Source: Gemmataceae bacterium
Lineage (GTDB): Bacteria > Planctomycetota > Planctomycetia > Gemmatales > Gemmataceae
Length of the DNA: 56,777 nucleotides
Assembly: GCA_020847555.1 (NCBI GenBank)
Contig: JADLBT010000098.1
Span: 1 to 56,777 of the forward strand
Direction: 5' to 3'
Shown here: positions 52,621 to 56,777 of the stretch, piece by piece
How positions within the stretch are numbered: the first letter of the stretch is position 1
Layout of the letters: the number at the start of each line of letters is the position of its first letter
Translations under genes and position numbers: made by a program
The notes under the pieces: generated by a model
The model's database searches: none
What the model was told of the DNA's origin: nothing
What the model saw: the letters and a program-made list of their open reading frames with translations, nothing else

Positions 52621-55260
52621 ATGAAACGACTTCTCTTGCTGGCCAGCGTCGCCCTGCTCGCGGGTATCACCCGGGGGCAGGAGCCCGTTCCGATCGCCAC
52701 AAAGGGAAAGGATGGCCCCGCCGGCAAACTCCAGTTCGCGCGGGACGTGCAGCCGATCCTCGCGGCCAGCTGCTTCACCTGCCACGGCCCGGACGCGAAG
52801 ACGCGCAAGGCCGGGTTGCGCCTCGATCTGCGCGAGGCCGCCATCAGGGAACTCCGCAGCGGAGCCCGCGCCGTCGTCCCCGGCAAGCCGCAGGAGAGCG
52901 AACTCGTCGCGCGCATCTTCGCCGCCGGCCGGGAGCGGATGCCGCCCGCCAAAAGCCATGCCCAGCTCAAGGACCGCGACCGCGCGGTCCTCCGGCACTG
53001 GATCGAGCAGGGGGCCGAGTACCAGGAGCACTGGGCCTTCGTCCCGCCGCAGCGCCCCACGCCCCCGACCCCGAAGACGAAGGGCTGGGCGCGCAACCCG
53101 ATCGACCGCTTCGTCCTCGCCCGGTTGGAGCGCGCGGGCCTCAAGCCCAGCCCCGAGGCCGACCGCTACGCTCTGGCGCGCCGCGCCGCCATCGACCTGA
53201 CCGGCCTGCCGCCGACCCTCGCGGCGGTGGATCGCTTCGTCAACGACAGGCGCCCCGACGCCTTCGAGCGCTACGTGGACGAACTGCTGCGCTCCCCCGC
53301 CTACGGCGAGCGCTGGGCCTACGTCTGGCTGGACCAGGCCCGTTATGCCGACTCGAACGGTTACGCCGACGACGGTCCGCGGACCATCTGGAAGTATCGC
53401 GACTGGGTCATCGCCGCCTTCAACAGCAACATGCCGTTCGACCGCTTCACCGTCGAACAACTCGCTGGCGACCTGCTGCCCAACCCGACGATCGAGCAGC
53501 TGATCGCGACCGCGTTCCACCGCAACACGCTGACCAACACCGAGGGCGGCACCGACGACGAGGAGTTTCGGACGGCTGCGGTGGTGGATCGCGTTAACAC
53601 GACATTCCAGGTCTGGATGGGGGTAACGATGGCGTGCGCCCAGTGCCACGACCACAAGTACGACCCGATCAGCCAGGAGGAGTATTTCCAGATCTACGCC
53701 ATCCTCAATCAGACAGAAGACTCCGACAAGCCAGACAATCGCCCGACCCTGGCAACGCCGCTGCCCGAGCAGCTGCGGGAAAAGGCACGCCTGGAAGCGG
53801 AGAGCGCGGCCATCGAGAAGCGCTGGGCAAGCCCGGAGTTCAACGCCGCCCTCGACGCCTGGGAGAAGCGCGTCCGCAAGGCCGAGGGGGGCAAGCAGGA
53901 CGGCGCGCCGAAAGACGGGAGCGCCAGGCCAAAGAAGGGTGTGAAGAAGGACACGCTGCCCGCGAACATCGAGAAGATCCTGGCCATCGAGGCGCCGAGG
54001 CGGAGCGCGGCCCAGCGGGCGGAACTGGCGAAGTACTTCCGCTCGACTGCGCCGGCGTTCAAGAACGCCCCCAACCGGCAGGCCGCGCTGCAAAAGCAGC
54101 TCGCGGGCATCAAACCTCTCAGCACGCCGATCATGCGCGAGTTGCCCGCGAAGCAGCAGCGCCTGACGCGCATTCACATCCGCGGCAACTTCCTCGACCA
54201 GGGCAAGCCGGTTTCGCCCGGCGTGCCGGCCCTGTTCCCCGCGCTGCCGAAGGGGCCGGCCGACCGGCTGGCGCTGGCGCGGTGGCTGGTGGCGCCGGAG
54301 AACCCGCTGACGGCCCGCGTCACGGTCAACCGTTTCTGGGAGCAGATCTTCGGCGTCGGCCTGCTGGAGACGCCCGACGACTTCGGTATCCGCGGCAAGC
54401 TGCCGACGCACCCCGAGCTGCTCGACTGGCTCGCGACCGAGTTTGCCGCCCCCTCTCCCTCCCGGTCTCCCTCTCCCCTCGTGGGAGAGGGGAGCAGGGG
54501 GGTGAGGAGAGCCTGGGATATCAAGCACCTGCTGAAACTGATCGTGACGTCGGCGACCTACCGCCAGTCGTCGCGCGTGACGCCGGACCTCGTCGAGCGT
54601 GACCCGGACAACCGGCTGTTCGCGCGCGGCCCGCGCTACCGCGTCGCGGCCGAGGTGGTGCGTGACCAGGCGCTGTTCGCGGGTGGGTTGCTCAGCCCCA
54701 GGATCGGCGGCCCGCCGGTGCGCCCCGAGCGGCCGAAACTGAAGCTGAACGCGGCCTTCGGCGGCGCCACCGACTGGGACACCAGCCTCGGCGAGGACAA
54801 GTACCGCCGCGCCCTCTACACGTTCTGGCGGCGCAGCACGCCGTACCCGTCGATGATCGCGTTCGACGCCCCCAGCCGCAACGTCTGCACGGTGAACCGG
54901 CCGCGCACCAACACGCCGTTGCAGGCGCTGGTGACGCTCAACGACCCGTGCTACGTCGAGGCGGCCCAGGCTCTCGCCCGCCGCATGGTGCGCGAGGGTG
55001 GCCCGACCGCCGAGGCGCGGGCGCGCCACGGTTTCCGTCTGTGCCTGGCCCGCCCGCCCCACGAAACCGAGCTGCGCCGCCTGGTGGACCTGTACCAGCG
55101 GGCGCGCTCGAAGTTTGCGGGCGACGCGAAGGCGGCGCTGGAGCTGGCGACGCAGCCGCTCGGCCCGCTGCCGCCGGGGATGGACGCCGCCGACCTGGCG
55201 GCGTGGACGGTCGTCGCCAACGTGGTTCTGAACCTGGACGAGACGTTCGCCAAAAGGTGA
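52621..55260 (+). CDS. PSCyt1-DUF1549-DUF1553 protein (planctomycete cytochrome type)
   Basis: The 879-residue secreted protein is of the large planctomycete family built from PSCyt1, PSCyt2 (DUF1549) and PSD1 (DUF1553). Seen: a signal peptide ending near ITRG; the c-type heme motif C51-F-T-C54-H55; ERMPPAKSHAQLKDRDRAVL; the DUF1549 opening NPIDRFVLARLERAGL and AAIDLTGLPPT; the catalytic-looking CAQCHDHKYDPISQEEY (a second CxxCH near residue 339); and DUF1553 motifs NPLTARVTVNRFWEQIFG, YRQSS and NTPLQALVTLNDP. Residues about 610-631 are an in-frame insertion of a palindromic repeat between TEFA and WDIKHLLKL. A partner DUF1501 gene starts 4 bp later. These pairs are proposed to act on sulfated glycans or other substrates; the true function is not settled. 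Confidence 0.95.
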   Translation: MKRLLLLASVALLAGITRGQEPVPIATKGKDGPAGKLQFARDVQPILAASCFTCHGPDAKTRKAGLRLDLREAAIRELRSGARAVVPGKPQESELVARIFAAGRERMPPAKSHAQLKDRDRAVLRHWIEQGAEYQEHWAFVPPQRPTPPTPKTKGWARNPIDRFVLARLERAGLKPSPEADRYALARRAAIDLTGLPPTLAAVDRFVNDRRPDAFERYVDELLRSPAYGERWAYVWLDQARYADSNGYADDGPRTIWKYRDWVIAAFNSNMPFDRFTVEQLAGDLLPNPTIEQLIATAFHRNTLTNTEGGTDDEEFRTAAVVDRVNTTFQVWMGVTMACAQCHDHKYDPISQEEYFQIYAILNQTEDSDKPDNRPTLATPLPEQLREKARLEAESAAIEKRWASPEFNAALDAWEKRVRKAEGGKQDGAPKDGSARPKKGVKKDTLPANIEKILAIEAPRRSAAQRAELAKYFRSTAPAFKNAPNRQAALQKQLAGIKPLSTPIMRELPAKQQRLTRIHIRGNFLDQGKPVSPGVPALFPALPKGPADRLALARWLVAPENPLTARVTVNRFWEQIFGVGLLETPDDFGIRGKLPTHPELLDWLATEFAAPSPSRSPSPLVGEGSRGVRRAWDIKHLLKLIVTSATYRQSSRVTPDLVERDPDNRLFARGPRYRVAAEVVRDQALFAGGLLSPRIGGPPVRPERPKLKLNAAFGGATDWDTSLGEDKYRRALYTFWRRSTPYPSMIAFDAPSRNVCTVNRPRTNTPLQALVTLNDPCYVEAAQALARRMVREGGPTAEARARHGFRLCLARPPHETELRRLVDLYQRARSKFAGDAKAALELATQPLGPLPPGMDAADLAAWTVVANVVLNLDETFAKR
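54448..54513. repeat. Palindromic repeat inserted in frame in the DUF1553 gene
   Basis: CTCCCTCTCCC (54467-54477) and GGGAGAGGGGAG (54483-54494) form a hairpin with a one-base bulge. The insert encodes Ser/Pro-rich PSPSRSPSPLVGEGSRGVRR; the opposite frame gives the PHPPAPLSHEGRG sequence often seen where such repeats are translated. It falls where relatives have only a few residues between the LLDWLA-EF helix and WDIK. Confidence 0.75.
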
Positions 55261-55264
55261 GTCG

Positions 55265-56716
55265 ATGACCCCGCACGCCGACCATATCCTGAACATCACC
55301 CGCCGCCACTTCCTGCGCGACTGCCAGGTCGGGCTCGGCGCCCTCGCCCTGGCGACGCTGACGGGCGAGACCGCTCCGGCTGCGAACCGCAGCAGTGACA
55401 ACCCACTGACACCACGCCCGCCACACTTCCGCGCAAAGGCGAAGCGGGTCGTCTACCTGCACATGGCCGGTTCGCCGCCCCACCTCGATCTGTTCGACTA
55501 CAAGCCGGAACTGGTGCGCCGTAACGGCCAGGACTGCCCGCAGGAGTTCCTGCGCGGCCGGCGCTTCGCCTTTACCAGCGGCGTGCCGAAGCTGCTCGGC
55601 ACCCCACAGCGGTTCGCCCGCCACGGCCAGAGCGGCGCGTGGCTGTCCGAGGCATTGCCCGAGGTCGGCCAGATCGCCGACCAGCTGTGCTTCATCAAGT
55701 CGATGTTCACCGATCAGTTCAACCACGCCCCGGCGGAACTGCTGCTGTTCAGCGGGTCGGCTCAGTTCGGCCGACCGTCGATGGGGGCGTGGGTAACCTA
55801 CGGGCTCGGGTCGGAGAGCGCCAACCTGCCCGGGTTCGTCGTCCTCGTATCGGGTGGCGTCAACCCGACCGCCGGCAACGCCCTGTGGAGCAGCGGCTTC
55901 CTCCCGTCCGTCTACCAGGGGGTGCAGTGCCGGTCCGAGGGCGATCCGGTGCTGTACGTCTCCAACCCGCGCGGCATGGATCGGTCGGTACGGCGGCTGA
56001 GCCTCGACGCCCTGCGCGACCTGAACGAGATGCAGGCGGAGGAACTTGGCAGCCCGGAGACACGCACGCGCATCGCTCAGTACGAGTTGGCGTACCGGAT
56101 GCAGGCGTCGGTGCCCGAGGTCATGGACATCTCGCGCGAGCCGCGCCAGATGCTCGATCTGTACGGCGCGCAGCCGGGCCAGTCGAGCTTCGCCAACAAC
56201 TGCCTGCTGGCGCGGCGGTTGCTGGAGCAGGGCGTGCGCTTCGTCCAGCTGCACGACTGGGGCTGGGACTTCCACGGGACGAACCCGCGCGAGGACATCG
56301 GGCAGGGGCTGCGCACCCGCTGCCGGCAGCCGGATCGGGCGGTGGCGGCGCTGGTCCGCGACCTGAAGGGGCGCGGGATGCTGGACGACACGCTGGTGAT
56401 CTGGGGCGGCGAGTTCGGACGGTCGCCGTTCCGTGAGGGGCGGACGGCTCGCAGCGCGAACCTCGGCCGCGACCACCACCCATTCTCGTACACGCTCTGC
56501 CTGGCGGGCGGCGGGATCAGGGCCGGGATCACCTACGGCGCCTCGGACGAGTTGGGGTTCGACGTGGCCGAGAATCGCGTCCACATCCACGACCTGCAGG
56601 CGACCATCCTGCACCTGCTCGGGTTCGATCACACGCGGCTGACGTGGCGCTTCCAGGGGCGCGACTTCCGCCTGACCGACGTCCACGGCGAACTGGTCGA
56701 GGGCATCCTCGCGTAG
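55265..56716 (+). CDS. DUF1501 domain protein (sulfatase-like, Tat-exported)
   Basis: The 483-residue protein belongs to the DUF1501 family, which has an alkaline-phosphatase/sulfatase-like fold and travels with DUF1549/DUF1553 proteins in planctomycetes. Seen: a twin-arginine signal around R13-R14 (ITRRHFLRDCQVGLGALAL), VVYLHMAGSPPHLDLFDYKP, FTDQFNHAPAELLLFSGS, GRPSMGAWVTYGLGSE, RFVQLHDWGWDFHG, the metal-site-like WGGEFGRSPF, and RDHHPFSYTLCLAGGGI followed by DIHDLQATILHLLG-like sequence (VHIHDLQATILHLLGFDH). Both the WGGEFGR and DHHPF signatures are intact. Export through Tat suits a cofactor-bound folded enzyme in the periplasm. It is 4 bp after the DUF1549/1553 gene and clearly its operon partner; substrate unknown. 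Confidence 0.95.
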   Translation: MTPHADHILNITRRHFLRDCQVGLGALALATLTGETAPAANRSSDNPLTPRPPHFRAKAKRVVYLHMAGSPPHLDLFDYKPELVRRNGQDCPQEFLRGRRFAFTSGVPKLLGTPQRFARHGQSGAWLSEALPEVGQIADQLCFIKSMFTDQFNHAPAELLLFSGSAQFGRPSMGAWVTYGLGSESANLPGFVVLVSGGVNPTAGNALWSSGFLPSVYQGVQCRSEGDPVLYVSNPRGMDRSVRRLSLDALRDLNEMQAEELGSPETRTRIAQYELAYRMQASVPEVMDISREPRQMLDLYGAQPGQSSFANNCLLARRLLEQGVRFVQLHDWGWDFHGTNPREDIGQGLRTRCRQPDRAVAALVRDLKGRGMLDDTLVIWGGEFGRSPFREGRTARSANLGRDHHPFSYTLCLAGGGIRAGITYGASDELGFDVAENRVHIHDLQATILHLLGFDHTRLTWRFQGRDFRLTDVHGELVEGILA

Positions 56717-56777
56717 GTCCGCATTCAGCCGGCGCCGTCCGAGCCCGAAGCATCAGCGCGGGGTGAGCCTCACCCCG
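56717..56777. other. Right-edge sequence without a gene
   Basis: The last 61 bp follow the DUF1501 stop. Nothing recognisable is visible. Confidence 0.4.

Noticed and set aside
52582..55401. Minus-strand open frame of 939 codons
   Set aside because: Shadow of the DUF1549/1553 gene; the recognisable PHPPAPLSHEGRG stretch is the antisense of the inserted repeat.

Overview
The window reads as a chromosomal segment of a high-GC planctomycete, most likely from the Gemmataceae. Evidence is the operon of a PSCyt1/DUF1549/DUF1553 protein followed by a DUF1501 protein, a 5,778-residue secreted protein that opens with an LEPR-XLL-type leader and ends in DUF4214 modules, a Cys-rich Y-x-P-V-T surface protein, a Ycf48-type propeller fusion, and long shadow ORFs opposite most genes. 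No integrase, transposase, rRNA or CRISPR array was seen.

Layout: 1-2747 is a cell-surface polysaccharide cluster: a partial GT-C-like membrane protein and a DegT/DnrJ aminotransferase on minus, and a divergent family 2 glycosyltransferase behind a good sigma70-like promoter. 2777-8896 holds a propeller fusion protein, a half-size TauE/SafE permease, a polytopic membrane protein and a LOG-family phosphoribohydrolase. 9048-10807 holds a tRNA-Ser(GCU) 5' half followed by divergent hisB and ispH. 11721-29057 is the giant surface protein (BNR, P-domains, Calx-beta, cadherin-like, DUF4214). 29134-34865, all on minus, holds csrA, a 1,287-residue AsmA-like protein and a tRNA-dihydrouridine synthase. 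35675-41398 holds a molybdopterin oxidoreductase, the Cys-rich surface protein and, convergently, glgX. 42256-48174 holds rho, an OmpR-type regulator with its histidine kinase (overlapping ATGA), and a Gfo/Idh/MocA oxidoreductase. 48533-56716 holds another polytopic membrane protein, an APC-type permease, and the DUF1549/DUF1553 plus DUF1501 pair.

The genes are mostly housekeeping or envelope functions in short transcription units rather than one large pathway. The likely joint units are DegT to membrane protein; AsmA to Dus (44 bp gap); response regulator to kinase (4 bp overlap); and DUF1549/1553 to DUF1501 (4 bp gap).

The most notable non-coding signal is a dispersed palindromic family with the core CCCACGGG-N6-CCCGTGGG. 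It occurs in five intergenic regions, three times as a single hairpin and twice as an inverted pair, like a REPIN. The flanks of the arms differ between copies but stay complementary. Other structure includes a perfect 18-bp tandem-repeat hairpin, a 26-bp hairpin after rho, a 25-bp inverted repeat before the two-component operon, an in-frame palindromic insertion inside the DUF1553 protein, a C10 tract inside the giant gene, and reciprocal half Calx-beta modules. The best protein-level novelty is the fusion of a Ycf48-like propeller, a degenerate PIG-L-like domain and a CBM9-like domain at 2777-5905.
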